A stretch of DNA of 64,000 nt from Alectoria sarmentosa. Lineage: Eukaryota > Ascomycota > Lecanoromycetes > Lecanorales > Parmeliaceae. Under the pieces are notes generated by a model. The model was not told the DNA's origin. It saw nothing but the letters and a program-made list of their open reading frames with translations, and did not search any database. Made by a program: the position numbers and the translations under genes. The DNA is taken from NCBI GenBank assembly GCA_009733775.1, contig WOGZ01000162.1:1-64000 (forward strand), written 5' to 3'. Below, in pieces: positions 51,271-64,000 of the stretch; the stretch's first letter is position 1, and each line of letters begins with the position of its first letter.

Positions 51271-53212
51271 TTTTGTAATAAACATCATTTGATTGTTTGT
51301 TTTAAATTATACACTCGATATATCAACAGTCTTTATTATATCAAAGATTTAATTTTTCGTTTAACAATTTTTTTCATTTCTCAAAAATCGTTAATTTGGT
51401 TTCTTATAACGTTATTATATAGGTTTAATAATTATAAGATTTCATTGTTTTCGATCATCAATTCGAAAGATTTATTGATCAGATTATTTGAGAAATCGTT
51501 CAATATCTCATTAAAGATTCCTTCAAATTTACTCAAATAATTTTAAAATTTATTAAAAATCAACGAGCACATTTTCGTTTTTCTTTAATCGATTTTCTTT
51601 TCGAATTATAATAGACGTAATCGAAAAATTGAATTGTCGATTGTGTTATCTTTCGAATTGCAATTCATATTTTTCAAATAATCACATTTCAATTATATCG
51701 TCTTTTTGAAAATTCATTTTTCATTAAAAATACATTACAGTTTACATCTTTTACATCATTAATTATTATTTTCTCAAATCCGTTTAAATTCAAGATTTCT
51801 CATTTCACGAAAGTTTTCGAATACATTATCAGAAATACCTCCGCAGAAAAAATTATTTATAAAAATCTCATCGATTCAATTATAATATCAAAAGATTAAT
51901 TTTAACAAAATATTGATTTTTTTCAATAGCAATAAATCGCATTATAAAGATTATTACGAAATATATTCGATCAATAAAATTTTTTAAATTTTCTCGAAAA
52001 ACCAAATTTTATCGATAACGAAACAATTTTCGGACATTCGAGATGAAATCTCGATAATCTTGATTTTTTCGATTTTATATATAACGATAAATTCGTAAAG
52101 AATGAAACGATTATCGAACATATCGAAAAAAAAACGTATTTTTGAAACATTTATCTTTTCGTCGAACGAGCTCGAGATCTTGCTTTGATAAAAAATATCG
52201 AAATAATATAAAAAAATTTATGAATGAGTTTTCGAAACATTATATTGAAATGATAAATAACGGAATTTTCTATTATCGAGAAGCGGATTATCAGATTAGA
52301 AAATGATGTTAAAAAATGAATCACGTTATTGATTAATAAATTCAAAGAGTCTATTACGATAATTATCAATGTTATTTTTCATAAATGATATATTATGCGT
52401 AACGCAATTTCTAAATGAAAACCTCGAGAATATGTTTAAAAAATCTTGAAATTAATTAAAGATGTAAATATAAATTTCATTAAAAATCAATTCGATATTA
52501 TATATAACGATTTTGATCTTAAATTTCAACGTGATATTAAAAAACCTGAAAATTTCATTATAATAAATGTTTTTCTCATTATTTTTAATGATAATAAATA
52601 TAAATAATGAATTTACGCGAGCAAGCATGAAAGGAATATAGGTTTCAAAAATACAATTAAAACTTTTTTTCAAACGAATTGATAACAATCTCATTTTTAT
52701 AAAAGCAGACTCACAAAACAATATAATTAATATAATAATTCTCTTAATCGTGTTAAAGGTTTCGATTAATCGAATTATGATTAATCAAGTTTACGATCTA
52801 ATGATCAAAAAAAGAATCAACCTTCATATCAATATATAAACGACTTTCATCTTACAGCCTCGATATTTTATTTATCAAAAATCTCAAATTTATCAATTTC
52901 AACAATCTTTTTAATATTAAAATAAATCATTATAATCAAATCAACGTTTAAGCGAAAATATGAAATCTTTATCTACTTCTTTTTTTCAACCTTAATTTTC
53001 GAAATTTCAAATTATCGAGCCTATAAATAAATTAGATTTTCGATTTAATTTTCGATCTCAGAAATAATAACAGTCTCGTTTTCTTTTTTTAATCGATTTT
53101 TAATAATTTAAATAAATCTTCGTATCTCGCTCGTCTTAATTAATATAATTCGAAATCTCGTTTTTAATTTCAAAATCAATAATAAAGAGTTTATTAAACT
53201 TTTGAAGATATA

Positions 53213-53698
53213 ATGAAGGAAAATATTTTCGACGACGAGTATGAAAAATTTGTTAAATCATATCAATATTATGCTTTCGAAGATCAATTCGAGAATTCTC
53301 AAAAAAATTCTCAAAAATATAAAAAATCTTATAATAACAATTTTTATGATTATGACGATATAAACGATATATATTTCGTTAATAAGGAAATCAAGCATCT
53401 TTATAATAAATGTGATATTTCGTTTTTATCAAAAAACAAACTTTTCAAACACTTACGAGAAACTTATCGGAAACCCAAAACTTTCGAAACAGTTTTCGAA
53501 ACTTTCGAAATAGTTTTCGAAGCTTCCGACGCAATTTCCGGAATTTATGCCGTAGTTTTCGAAATCGACGGAACATCGATCTCGTCTGAGAAATTCGTTA
53601 CCCTTATGGTTAATAATGTTAAAATTGTTACAATTATTCATTCTATCGTTGAATTATGTGATATAATTGTTAAATCGGGTTACAATTTCCGCAATTAA
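53213..53698 (+). pseudogene. Retroelement zinc-finger region
   Basis: A 161-codon frame that happens to lack stops. Near its centre, CDISFLSKNKLFKHLRETY looks like a decayed C2H2-type finger: the first Cys of the pair is now Tyr and the last His is Tyr, both single RIP-type transitions. It precedes the protease-like region, so it may be the nucleic-acid-binding part of Gag or the Gag-Pol junction. Confidence 0.55.
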
Positions 53699-54849
53699 AA
53701 ATATGTTATCTTTAAAGTTCGATATTCATCGGATCTTAAAACGAAAAAAAACGATATTTTTTCGAATTTCGAATGTGAAATTATTCTTGATAATCGTGAG
53801 TATCTTTTGAAAAATGTTTTTGGATTGAAAATTAAAAAGATGATTTTATTCATATCGATATAAAAAATGAAAATCAAAGTCGTTAATATAAATGAATATG
53901 TTATGATAATTGTATATGTCAATAACGTTATCAATGACATAATAAAAACAATTTGTTTCACGATGAAAATATATTTTATGAACGATTTTAAGATTAATAT
54001 CCTTTTCGAAACGGATATTATAACGTTTTAAGATATGATCATGAATTTGAAAGTTCGTATCGTTAAATTCGATAAATATCAAGGATTTAAGATATCGATC
54101 GACGTTGTCGCACGAATTCAATCACATTTCAAACGCATTATTTATATTAAATCCTCAATTATCATAACATCAGATATCATTATAAAAGTATTTATCGCGT
54201 ATAACGATATAATATCAAAAAATCGAAATTTTTTATTCGAGCCAGATTATGTTTAAGATTTCGAACCCATAAATGAGATTTTGATTCACATCATAAATTT
54301 TATAATCTTAATAATATTGATTTATAATATCATAATCGCATTTGTTTATTTATCTCGAAAAATAAGATTCGGATCACTTTACGAATATAAATAAAATAAT
54401 GCTTTTTTAATAATCTTTATTAACGCACCCCTTATTATTAAAAATGTGAAATTATAAAAATCTAATTTCATTAAAGATTTTATAATAACAATTGCAACAT
54501 TTATCGAGTTAACATAAAAATTTATATTTGAGAATTCGGTGCCCGAGAATATAATTCTTAAAATCATTATTTTTATGATTAAAACATATGAGATTGAGAA
54601 TTTCGTATTTGAAAATATTGTTTTTAAGATCATTGTTTTTATAATTAAAACGTTCAAAATTCAAATCGATTTGAATCTCGAGCACATAATGTTTAATAAC
54701 ATTATTATTTATAATATTTCGAAGATAATCACTTAAATTGTTTCGATAATCGACAAATTTTCAAAGATTTGAATGAATTAAGATGTCATCGTGAACATTT
54801 CTGAGGAGAAATGAATGTCCATATTTTTCAAATTAAACTTTACACCCAA

Positions 54850-56310
54850 ATCTTTTCGAGTTTACCCTGTTAATCAGAAAAATAAAAACGTTATTAATGA
54901 AACGTTTAATAAACTTTATAAACAAAACAAAATGCAATGAATCAATTAATTTACGTCTTATAATTATTCAATATTTATAATATAAAAACAATTATTTGAT
55001 GATTCTCGAAAAGATCGAATTGTTATAAATATTCGAGGTTTTAATAAGATTACGAAATTCGATTTTTATTCATTGTTGTTGCAATCAAATATTATTTTTA
55101 TTATAACGAGATTTTTTTACATTTTTATTATAAACGAAAATGATTATTTTCATCAATTTTTTATTTATTATAAGAATTAATATAAATTTATAATGATTTT
55201 TCATCGAGAATAAAAGCAATATAATGTTGTCTTTATAAAATATAAAAAATCATCATCGTATATTCAAAAATAAACGAATAAAATTTTTAAATTTATTCGA
55301 AAATTTGTTAAAATTTATATAAATGATATAATTGTTTTCTCAAAAACGTTATTAAAGCATTTAAATCATTTTAAAAAAATGTTTATTCTTTTTCGTTAAA
55401 AAAAAATCAATCTTAATCTCAAAAAATCATTTTTGGGTTATTTTTTCGTGATTTTTTTTTAAATAACGAATCGATTTTTTAAGCTTATTCACATTCGAAA
55501 AAAACTTATTATTATTATAACATTTCGTTTTTCAAAAACATTATAATAATTGAAGATTTTTTTAAAACTCATCGATTGATTTCGATTATTTATATTTAAA
55601 TACGTTTAATGAGTAAATCCTTTGCAATAAAAAAAACGAATCTTATTAAAAAAATATTCAAAAAATCAAAGAATCATTCTCAAAAACGTCAATTCGATAT
55701 TGCGTTTTACGAATTTATCAAAACAAAAATCCGAATTTTCAAAGATTTTCAGAAAACATTTTTCAATCTTATTTTTTTGATACATTTCGATTTCAATCGT
55801 CGTCTTTATATCGATTTAAACGCTTTTAAAAAATAAAAATTTGTTATTATAATTTATTATATAATTAATGATCTTGACGGACCTTTCTCGCGCACGAATA
55901 TATAATCGATTATATTCATTAACAAAATGCTTAATTAAACGAAATAAAATTATTAATTTATGAAATTGAAAATTGTCGAAATAATTTGAATAATCAAAAA
56001 GATACGATATATGATGAAATTCATTAAGAAATCGTTTATAATAATGTATATCGATTATTTTGTTATCATATCAATATCTCGACAAATCAATTTCATCATC
56101 TTAAATATTGATAAACTCAATTTACGTTTAATACGCGTTTTTCAATATTTATCGATGTTTGATCTTTTCGTGCGTTATAAAATAAAAAAAACGAACGTCG
56201 TTTTTAATGTTTTATTACGTTTTTCAGGAAATTTTATTATGATATCGAAAAACGATTCAAGAATATTGAAAATTTTGTATAAACAAATAATAAAAATCAT
56301 CAAATAAGAC
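54850..56310 (+). pseudogene. Retroelement RT and RNase H remains
   Basis: The RT catalytic box is YINDIIVFS at 55,316-55,342, where the usual second-last Asp pair has lost its first Asp to Asn (GAT to AAT). It is followed by SFLGY. The tether/RNase H part shows RRLYIDLNAFKK (55.8 kb) and TDKLNLRLIR-like NIDKLNLRLIRVFQYLSMFD (56.13-56.2 kb). Many stops interrupt it. Confidence 0.8.
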
Positions 56311-56659
56311 TTTTGTTTCAAAAAAAAAAGTTTTCTAAAAAAACGAAATTATTTGTTATTTATCATGTTATTTTCATAAAAATGTTAAATGATTTTAAAT
56401 CACATTTTATTTTTGAATATATTAAAAACGAACAATAAAATAAGGTTTTTGAAATAATTTGAAGAGCTGCGAAGAAAACTGCTTTAAATCAATTTGAGAA
56501 AACTTCATAATTTTTATAAGAATTTATTATTATAAATGAGATCTTATCGTAATAAATCGTTGATTTTCATTTCGAGGATTTTATCGATAATCAATTAAGT
56601 TTACGATTCAAATTTCGCGATGAATTATTTTATTACATAAATTTCAATGATGATCGAGA

Positions 56660-57120
56660 AAGATTATATATTTTTAATGCATTTGAGAAAAAAATCTTCG
56701 AATTAATTCATAATCGTCAATATCATAAAAGATTTTATAAAATGTATAATCGAATTATGAATTTTATTTATATGCGACATTTATCGAAGCACCTTCGAAT
56801 ATATATAAATTATTATTCGAAATGTGAATTCAATCAAATTAAGCGATATAAATCTTATAAAAATATGATTTTCATTGATAAATCGAAAATCTTATTTCAC
56901 ATCATAATTATGAATTTCATAATCGCGTTTCCGCTGATAATAAATGATTTTGATAATTTGTTTACGATAACAAACAAGTTTTTCAAAAAAGTCTTATTAA
57001 CATTTAAAAAAATTATTAATATTGTTGTGAAATGAATAAATATTTTTTTTGTAAATCTTATGCAGTAAAGATAAAGGATTTTTTATATCATAATTAATAA
57101 TAAAGATTCGAAATTTATGT
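56660..57120 (+). pseudogene. Retroelement integrase remains
   Basis: MYNRIMNFIYMRHLSKHLR followed by INYYSKCEFNQIKRYKSY matches the integrase zinc-binding end, with one Cys now Tyr. A core fragment with TNKFFKKVLL comes next. It is frame-broken. Confidence 0.75.
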
Positions 57121-57789
57121 CAGATTTATGATAAACGATTTTTCATAAATTGAAAACGGAAATTCTTATTTTAACGATTTATCATCTTTAAATGAATAAA
57201 TAATTCGAATATATGAATTAAATTATAAAAATCGCGCTTTATTATGTCATTACGATTAATTTAAATGTTAATTGAATATTCGTTTTTTCGTATCTTATAA
57301 ATAATTTGAATAATTTCAAAAATCAATTTATTGAAATATCATCGAACGAAATTCTTTATAAATTTAATGTTTATAATATATTCGAATTGCTTATTAAGTT
57401 GTTATAAAAGGATTTTAATCGTTTATAATAAATGAAGTGAAAACAAATTGAAGATGTTATTATATTCACAAATATTTTTATAAAGATTTATTATGATAAA
57501 TTTTATACGGTTTTGAAATTAATATATAATAATATGACATATTTGCGCTTGCATTATGAATACGAAATATCAAATCTTAATAATCGAAAATTACATTATT
57601 AAAAAATTGATTCGTTTTCAATTCTCGAGAAGGTGAAATCTTTCGCTTATCGTTTGAAACTTTCGTTAATCATAAAGATTCATTTCATAATGTCAATAAT
57701 TTAATTGAAATTTATGTCGAAAAATGATTCGTATAAACGTTTTCATAATATGAATCCTTCTCTTATAGAAAAGGAAACCGAAGAAAACG

Positions 57790-58020
57790 TCGATTCCGAC
57801 TTTGTTTTTAAGCATAAACCTTACGAGATCGAGTGACTTTTGAAACGACGTGGTATTGAAAGGAACATCAAATATTTAATTAAATGAAAGAATTATGATA
57901 ACGAGCATAACGTCTAATATCTCATATATACATTTCAAAAAGCACAGAATCTCATAAAGGAATGTGATTTCAGGATTGTTACAGACCCAAGGAAACGAGG
58001 TCGCCCCCGCAAAAAAACAT
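57790..58020 (+). pseudogene. Chromodomain and AT-hook of the retroelement
   Basis: KPYEIE, then YLIK-stop-KNYDNEHNV and FQKAQNLIKECD, follow a chromodomain frame in which the KWKGY Trp and another aromatic position are now stops. Directly after it, DPRKRGRPRKK (about 57,984-58,016) is a textbook AT-hook core (RGRP with basic flanks). The AT-hook codons are undamaged. Confidence 0.75.
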
Positions 58021-58337
58021 CTTTCAAAACACCTTTCGAAGAATCTTTCGAAGCTTCACAAGCTATTTCAATTAGAAAACGAGAACGTCGAATCAACCCC
58101 AAATCGCTTTAACGACCGACGATCCTTGCGTGCAAACTGTGCTTACATTCGAAAAAAAAGGAGGTTCTTGAAAAAGTTTTAAGTTCGACGAAATGAATTT
58201 CCGAATGTTGTCTTTTTTTGCTATAAGTTCCGAAACGAACTTCGGAAGAGATTTCCTTCGAAAGAGATTTCCGTGTCGTCTTTGCTTGTATTTCTGTCAC
58301 AACGAAAGCGTTATTTTCTTTATTTTCTGTTGACATC

Positions 58338-58496
58338 TGTTACGAATATCTTTGGTAAGGAAGGAACGGAGAAGACGGAGATAACGTTATAGCAGAAGAT
58401 TAAGCAAACAGTGTTAAATAGCAGATTTCTTCATAGCTTCTCGATAATCAATCTTATATTCACAATCAGAATTCTTCGAGCAAAGCTCTCATAACA
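58338..58496 (+). repeat. 3' LTR
   Basis: 159 bp, starts TGTTACG and ends CATAACA. It is the less mutated of the pair. Confidence 0.92.
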
Positions 58497-58501
58497 AATA
58501 T
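58497..58501. repeat. Target-site duplication AATAT (right)
   Basis: Identical to 51090-51094 and directly adjacent to the 3' LTR end. Confidence 0.9.
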
Positions 58502-61500
58502 ATGCTTTTAATAATAATAAATTGTTATCTAATTTTTAATCATATCATTATATTTAACGTATTTAAATGTTGATAATTAATCAACAATGTTTCAATAATC
58601 TATCAACAAAGCGTCGACACGTCATTATCGAATTTTTTTTTTATTTTTTTTTATATTATGATGCTTATTACATATTATCATCGCATTATTATTTATATAA
58701 TTTCTTTTATATATCACAATTAAGTTAATTTATTTTACAATATAAATGTTATTAATTAACGATCAGATATTATATATTTTATCGAATTTATTGATACGAT
58801 GCCACGTTATTCGACCTTCACTTTATATTATTTATTGTCGATGATAAATTCATTATCGCGAAGTATACGTCTTCTTTGCAACGTTATCAATTTTACTTAT
58901 AAATCGCGCTTTAAACAAGTTTTTAACACGATTTAATTGTTTATCACATAATAATTGTAAACGATAATTCAATTTGTTAATCACGTTTTAAATCTTGTTT
59001 ATAAATCGCGCTTTAAATAAGTTTTTAACACGATTTAATTGTTTATCGTGTAATAATTGCAAACGATAATTCGTGCGTGATATCGTTTTTTTTATTTACG
59101 AAAGAATAATTGATACGAAAGAATGATTAGAGATAGATTATTAAAATAGTTTTCATAATCATATTTATAATATAAAATCGCGTTTCAAGATTAACTATGT
59201 TTTTATTTTTCTTTAACATTAAGATTTATCTTTTTTTCATCGTTATATCAAATGCTTTGAAAGTTATTGCGACGTTTATATATATCTTATTTACTTTTAA
59301 AGACACATCAAGTTTCGTTATTGAAAACATATGCAATAGCGTGAACGTTGTGCGCGTTTTTCTTTAATATTATATTTTCAACATCTCGATTAAAATCGCG
59401 TTTTTTGATTTTCTTTATTGTCTTATTATTTTGTTATAAACAATCGCGATTTTATCGTTTTAATGTGAATTATATCATTTGTGTGTAAATCGTGTTATCT
59501 GATGACAGCGCAAACTTAAAAACGTTACATTTTGTTTTTTTCCGAAGCGGAGAAGAAAACGGAGAAGAAAATCATGATTATTTTTAAATTAAAAATCTAA
59601 CGTTCAAGTATACGCTCGTAAAGCGATAACATTATAATAATAACGTGTAATTTTTATTTAATTTAAAACATAAACGTAAATGTGAAATCGTTAATATGAT
59701 AATCTGAAAAAAAAAGGAGTAATTCATGTTAATTTAAAATGATAAATTTTAAATATATTTCATGACAAAATTATATTATAAATTTTAATTCAAATTAAAA
59801 TGTTAATTGATGTCAAATCGATATTAAATCGACGTTGAATTGATTCAAAATGCTTAAAGCGATTCGTATAACATCTTTAAATGTTAAAATAATATTTGCG
59901 TTTTATTAGCGCAGTTATTTTGTGAAAAAACGCGAAAATGTCGTTTTCAACGATAATAACCATTTTCATAATTATAAATTTCACGACATTTATTATTTGA
60001 AGTCTGTTATTATAAGCGCGAAAAAAATGTTTTAATTTTTTAATTCTTTATTATTATTTGTTTATTATATGAAATATTTAAAAGCATAATAAACGTTTTA
60101 ATTTAAAACGTATATTATATGTTATATCTCATATTTAAATAACGTAAATCTAATATCATATATCGCTTTTAACATAATATTATTCAATAAAAAATCTTTT
60201 AAATCATATTTCATATTTTGTTTTTTAGATCATAATCGTTATTTAATAAAGCAAAGCTTCAATAACATTCGTTATCGCATATATCGAAATCGTAATATAA
60301 TAATAAACAAATTACCTTGACGACATATAAATTTACACATATCGCAATTCAATTTTTAATTCGAGTATTTTAAAAATTCGACGATTTTTAATTTATTTAA
60401 TAACGCGTTTTTTATTTCGCGAAATAGATAATAACGAAGATGTGTTATAAAATAAATAATCGTTATTATTATTTAAAAGAGAAATGAGATTTTTAGTAAT
60501 AACATTTTCACGCGTATAAGATTTGAATTTAACACGCACGAGCTCGCGCACAAAGAGATTATCATAACGTTTTAAAATGTTCATTTTATAAAATCATTTA
60601 AAAAGCGTTTTGTGTTGATAAAGAAAATTGCGTAATATTTTTATATTCGTATTTTAATTTATCGTTAATTTACATCGCGTAATAAATATGCAAAAAATGT
60701 TTAAAAAAAAATGAGCTTTTAATAATTATCGTATATCAAAAATGCATATTTACTTTTCAAAAAAGAAATGTCAAATAAAATTCTAATTATTCATATTATT
60801 GATATCGATATATTCATTTATAAAGTCGAATATATACGTAAATGAATTAGCAAAATAATAACTTAAAAACAATTTTGCGAGCGTTTTGATATCGAAGCAA
60901 ATTTGAATAATGTTTTTTTCATTTTTTTTATGTATTCTTATATAAAATGTTAATAAAATATATCAATTTTAAAATTGAAATTCAAAAAACAACGAGATCA
61001 TTTATATTTTTATATATATAATATAACGATCTTTTCAATTTGCATAATAATTATCAACGCGCGTTCAAAAAAGATTTTATTTTTAATCATATTTTTTGAT
61101 TACATTTTTTTAAATTTATCGTATAATTTATGATTTGAAATTAAATGTAAAATGTCGAAAATAATGAAAACGATATTCATTTTACAATTTATTTAATGTG
61201 TTACGCATATTCGTGATAAATTTATTTATGCGATTTAAATCAAAAGTTTACGAAAAGTTATTTTTAGATTTTTTTATCGAGCGCGAACTTATGATCTTTA
61301 ATTTTTTGTTTACACGACGTTTTTCATTTTTAACGATCTTTTCAAATTCCGCATCATCTTTATCAACTTTATTAACATTGTTAATTTAATTCGAAACATC
61401 ATTAATTTTTAAAATGCTTCGATTTTAAATAAATAATTAATTAATAATTAAAAAGATCAAAAAGCATGAAAATTGATTTTTTTAAAAAATAATTTGCGTT

Positions 61501-64000
61501 TCATAAATGTAAAAAAATCAAAGTTTTATTCATCGTTATTATTTTATGCAGGTTTTTTTTTCGAAGTTTATCGAAATATAAAAATTTCATTTTTTATTTT
61601 CGTGTTTTTTTGATTCGAAATATAAATTAACGTTATATTTGCTTTGATTATTACGTTGATTTTTAACGTTATAAATTTTCTTCGAAAATTTTAACTACTT
61701 CGCGTGTTTTTGATTACATTTAATTTAATAATTCTAATAACTTTAATAAATAAAACATTCGACTTTTATGAAATTTATAAAATTAATTAACTTTATAAAT
61801 TAATTTAAGAATTATTCGTTTTACGATTCATTATAAAAAAGAGTTGTTAATATACATAAAATAAAAGTTAATAAAATGAAAATTTAAGATTTAATATAAG
61901 ATAAAATGAGGTTATCTAATTGCGAAAATGTATAATTTATATTATTATATAATTTACATTATTTTCGAAAATTCTAAATAAATATAAAAAATAAATAAAC
62001 ATCTCATTTTGAATAATTATTATACGATTTCATAAATTAAATTTTTATAATTTTTTTTATGAGGTCTTAACGCATTTCAACGTTTTTCTCAATAACGATA
62101 ATATAAACGCAATTTCAATCAAAGCAAATCAATAACTTTAACATACATTTATTTTTCGATATTACATTTTTTTATAAAACATTATATAAAATTATACGAT
62201 TATTTTATGCATTAATATTTTAACATAAATGTTATACACGTTATTTATATCGCAATCGTAACTTAATATTCAAAATTCGTGATTGATTAATGATTTATTT
62301 TTAGATTTGATTGACAATATTATATAAATATTGAATTTATTATGAATTACGCGTATCGATTTGAAATATAAATAAATTGAATTGCGTAAAAGTAAAAAAT
62401 CGTATTATTTATAAAAAAACGCTTAATGAAACGATTAAATAAATTTATAAATATAATTAATGAGTTATGCTTTTTTCGCAAATTGCAAAACATTTCAAAA
62501 TTAATAACGATATCAAATAATGTAAACGATGCGATTAATATATCATTTTATCGTTTTTATTTATTTCAATTTTATCGTTAATGTCTTCGCTTTTCTTTTT
62601 TTTATTCATTAAATTTTTTATAATATCGCATTTTATCGACAATGTGTTTAAATTCTCTTTATAAAAAAAACATAATTTCACGATATATCGATTATAAATA
62701 ATTAATATTTCATATTACGAAGAGTTAAAAGCGTTAACGATTTATAAAATATAAAATAAGAGACGAATTTGAGTGAGCAGATTATGAAAAAAATAAATTT
62801 ATAACGTTTTTTAATCGAAATATAAAATATGAACATTTTGTTATACTTGATAAAATAACGAAATTCGATAATAAAATAAATGTGCGCGCAATTGAAAAGA
62901 CGTTAACGTTATTAACTTCGATAAAATATAATAATTATCATCAACATATTATTTAACTTCATTAACAATGCGTCGTTTAATGATTTAATTAATGATATCA
63001 TTGAATACGACGATATAAATTTAATAAAATCTTCGTTAATTGATGTTTCATTTATCTCATTTTCTCCAAAAAAATTTATAAAAGACTTTATAAATGATTT
63101 TGATAAATTAACGCTCAAATAAAATAAAAAAGATTAAAATTTTATATTTTCATCATCTCATCGCATTTCGATTATTAATTTATTCGAAAAAATGTTTTAT
63201 GTTCGAGTCAGCACGAAGCTCAAGTCTTTTATTATAACTTTTAATTTATGATATTAAATTATAAATGTTAATAAACATGATTATTAAAGTTTGTTTAAAA
63301 TTTTTGAGCTTTTTGACGATATATAAATCTTAAAAAAACCTTCTCGAACAATCAACATTATCAAAAAATATATACATCAACAACTTTTTATTATGAAATT
63401 ATAAAAATAAGAAGTGATAATTGTAAATCAATAACATTTTATATAAAACGCATAAAACATCGATAAGTTTATTATTAAGATGATATATTTTTTTGATTTT
63501 ATACATTTTTTCAAAATCGCATTTTCGGCAGATTTATATCGTGTCAAAATATATATTAAATTAACGCATTTCGTTGACAGACTTAACGAATTGTATCATT
63601 TTATAATTTAAACGATTTTTGTCAAATTTTATTTTGAAGAATACGCGAGAAATAAAAATGTTATGAAGGTTATATTATTATTAGATTGCGTTTATTATCG
63701 ATATTTATAAATTGATTATTAATATCATTTATCAAAATATCATTTTGATAAAATTTACGCTATAAGAAAGAATTTTATCGATAATGTAATAATCTTAAAA
63801 ATTATCTTTATTTTAATTAATTCTCTAATATCTTTATTATAATTTTAATTAAATTAAAATAATTATTTTATTTCTTCTTATTTCAGCGTTAAAAAATTAT
63901 TTTTATTAAATAAAGATTTTATGCATCTTAATTAATAATAAATTCATTATCAAAAAATTAACATTTTTTTTAATTATCGTTACGAAGACTTTATGATTAA
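58502..64000. other. AT-rich RIP-like block right of the retroelement
   Basis: Gene-free to the window end. Small open frames (about 60,393-60,584 -, 61,198-61,389 +, 62,912-63,118 -) have no recognisable motif. Small less-decayed patches occur near 59,500-59,570 (two copies of CGGAGAAGAAAA) and 63,200-63,225. A two-copy tandem repeat is listed separately. Confidence 0.75.
58896..59070 (+). repeat. 102-bp-period tandem duplication
   Basis: About 75 bp starting TATAAATCGCGCTTTAAA at 58,898 recurs at 59,000, including AAGTTTTTAACACGATTTAA and AAACGATAATTC. Mismatches are transitions. Two copies only. Confidence 0.8.

Larger units (their letters stand above)
51095..58496 (+). mobile_element. 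Full-length RIP-inactivated Ty3/gypsy LTR retrotransposon
   Basis: A 7.4-kb element with two 159-bp LTRs (TGTTACG...TAACA type), AATAT target duplications and a primer-binding-like site. The plus-strand remains are in order: zinc-finger-like motif (about 53.4 kb), protease-like region (53.7-54.3 kb), RT (54.8-55.5 kb), RNase H (55.6-56.3 kb), integrase (56.7-57.1 kb), chromodomain (57.8-57.96 kb) and AT-hook (57.99-58.01 kb). RT before integrase places it in Ty3/gypsy (Metaviridae type). All frames are broken by stops and catalytic residues are changed, so it is inactive. The last 0.4 kb before the 3' LTR is much less decayed than the rest. Confidence 0.92.

Noticed and set aside
1..64000. 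CRISPR-like or other prokaryotic arrays
   Set aside because: No regularly spaced repeats with unique spacers; the tandem repeats seen are two-copy or microsatellite, and the genes are eukaryotic with introns.

Overview
This window looks like nuclear DNA of a filamentous ascomycete (Pezizomycotina; a dothideomycete-like genome is my inference). The genes have several short introns of about 49-68 bp, with GT..AG ends and CTAAT/CTGAC-type branch sites, and the proteins are clearly fungal. The sequence alternates between two normal-GC gene islands (about 3.66-18.36 kb and 43.19-49.2 kb) and long, extremely AT-rich blocks (1-3.65, 18.36-43.19, 49.2-64 kb). In the blocks most remaining C and G sit in CpG, and recognisable transposon proteins are riddled with stops where Trp, Gln or Arg is expected. 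This is the pattern left by repeat-induced point mutation (RIP) acting mainly on CpA.

Island 1 holds five conserved housekeeping genes. They are a GEA/GBF1-type Arf-GEF (+), the splicing factor SYF1 (-), V-ATPase subunit D/VMA8 (+), a U1A/U2B''-type snRNP protein (-) and the CCA-adding tRNA nucleotidyltransferase CCA1 (+). Island 2 holds the TTT-complex subunit TTI2 (+) and the phosphoinositide phosphatase FIG4 (-), which converge. I rebuilt exon structures by matching reading frame, splice signals and conserved protein motifs; all seven give full-length products. The genes do not form a pathway: two serve RNA splicing, one tRNA maturation, three endomembrane or vacuole function, and one PIKK-kinase stability.

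The AT blocks contain dead transposons. The clearest is a complete LTR retrotransposon (Ty3/gypsy, Metaviridae type) at 51,095-58,496. It has two 159-bp LTRs, a perfect 5-bp target duplication, zinc finger-, RT-, RNase H- and integrase-like remains, a chromodomain and an AT-hook. A second Ty3/gypsy pol with a chromodomain lies on the minus strand at about 24.6-28.7 kb. An unidentified repeat family has copies near 19.2-21.7 and 49.3-51.0 kb. Large parts of 28.7-43 and 58.5-64 kb could not be assigned.

The most notable items are these. SYF1 intron 1 lacks an AG where its acceptor is expected. There are 11-nt and 7-nt micro-exons in two neighbouring genes. A 529-bp TA-flanked MITE-like element makes up most of the shared promoter between the snRNP gene and CCA1. 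One retroelement carries both a chromodomain and an AT-hook and sits in AT-rich heterochromatin-like DNA. I found no convincing undescribed multi-gene system.
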